Assembly (NCBI GenBank): GCA_902796915.1
Contig: CADBQS010000079.1
Location: forward strand, 1-36,886
Reading direction: 5' to 3'
Length of the DNA: 36,886 nt
DNA from: an uncultured Ruminococcus sp.
GTDB lineage: Bacteria > Bacillota > Clostridia > Oscillospirales > Acutalibacteraceae
Translations under genes and position numbers: made by a program
The notes under the pieces: model-generated
Told to the model about the DNA's origin: nothing
The model's input: the letters and a program-made list of their open reading frames with translations, nothing else
Databases searched by the model: none
Shown here: positions 36,880 through 36,886 of the stretch, one piece after another
How the letters are laid out: every line of letters begins with the position of its first letter
Position numbering within the stretch: the stretch's first letter is position 1

Positions 36880-36886
36880 AAATAAA

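Overview
The window is about 36.9 kb of AT-rich DNA (roughly one third GC by eye) from a low-GC Gram-positive bacterium, most likely class Clostridia. The basis is the zinc-type S14 (rpsZ), zinc-ligand cysteines in L24, S4, L36 and Adk, a KOW-domain gene between map and infA, a CIRCE element in front of groESL, a K+-dependent type membrane pyrophosphatase, and strong aaggagg ribosome-binding sites with many TTG/GTG starts. I cannot name a species. A two-repeat, animal/protist-style Myb protein and several leader-bearing small proteins suggest, as inference only, a host-associated and possibly protist-associated lifestyle.

Layout. 19-1830: a large orphan coiled-coil protein with a 21-bp in-frame tandem repeat. 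1841-18529: the S10-spc-alpha ribosomal super-operon on the + strand, with a good promoter and a structured leader of about 280 nt. It runs rpsJ to rplQ and includes secY, adk, map, infA and rpoA. Two unexpected genes interrupt it: a two-helix membrane protein between rplW and rplB, and a zinc-ribbon protein with a glycine-leader-like N-terminus between map and the KOW gene. Its IF-1 carries an Asn/Gln-rich tail that almost doubles its length. 18662-20770: hppA, closed by a strong terminator. 20852-21440: a separately promoted gene for a Sec-signal-peptide Myb protein. 21465-23541: CIRCE-controlled groES-groEL.

23527-24649 (- strand): a small locus with a double-glycine-leader zinc-ribbon protein, an intact Nif11-like leader protein, and a decayed Nif11-like copy with a frameshift and two stops. 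24589-29391 (+): murD, two M42 aminopeptidase genes and a methionine gamma-lyase-like PLP enzyme. 29488-30150 (-): a membrane-anchored coiled-coil orphan. 30243-33060 (-): the asd-dapA-dapB lysine/diaminopimelate operon. 33102-36879: tRNA-modification genes queA and tgt (+), with an orphan gene between them on the other strand, then convergent mnmA (-).

The housekeeping genes form ordinary systems: translation and secretion, proteostasis, peptidoglycan precursors (asd/dapA/dapB to diaminopimelate, murD), and wobble-base modification (queuosine, 2-thiouridine). The unusual content is a set of orphan, probably exported or envelope-associated proteins placed one by one between conserved genes. 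The secreted Myb protein is the strongest candidate for a previously undescribed host-directed factor. The leader-plus-zinc-ribbon proteins are the strongest candidate for a new exported family.
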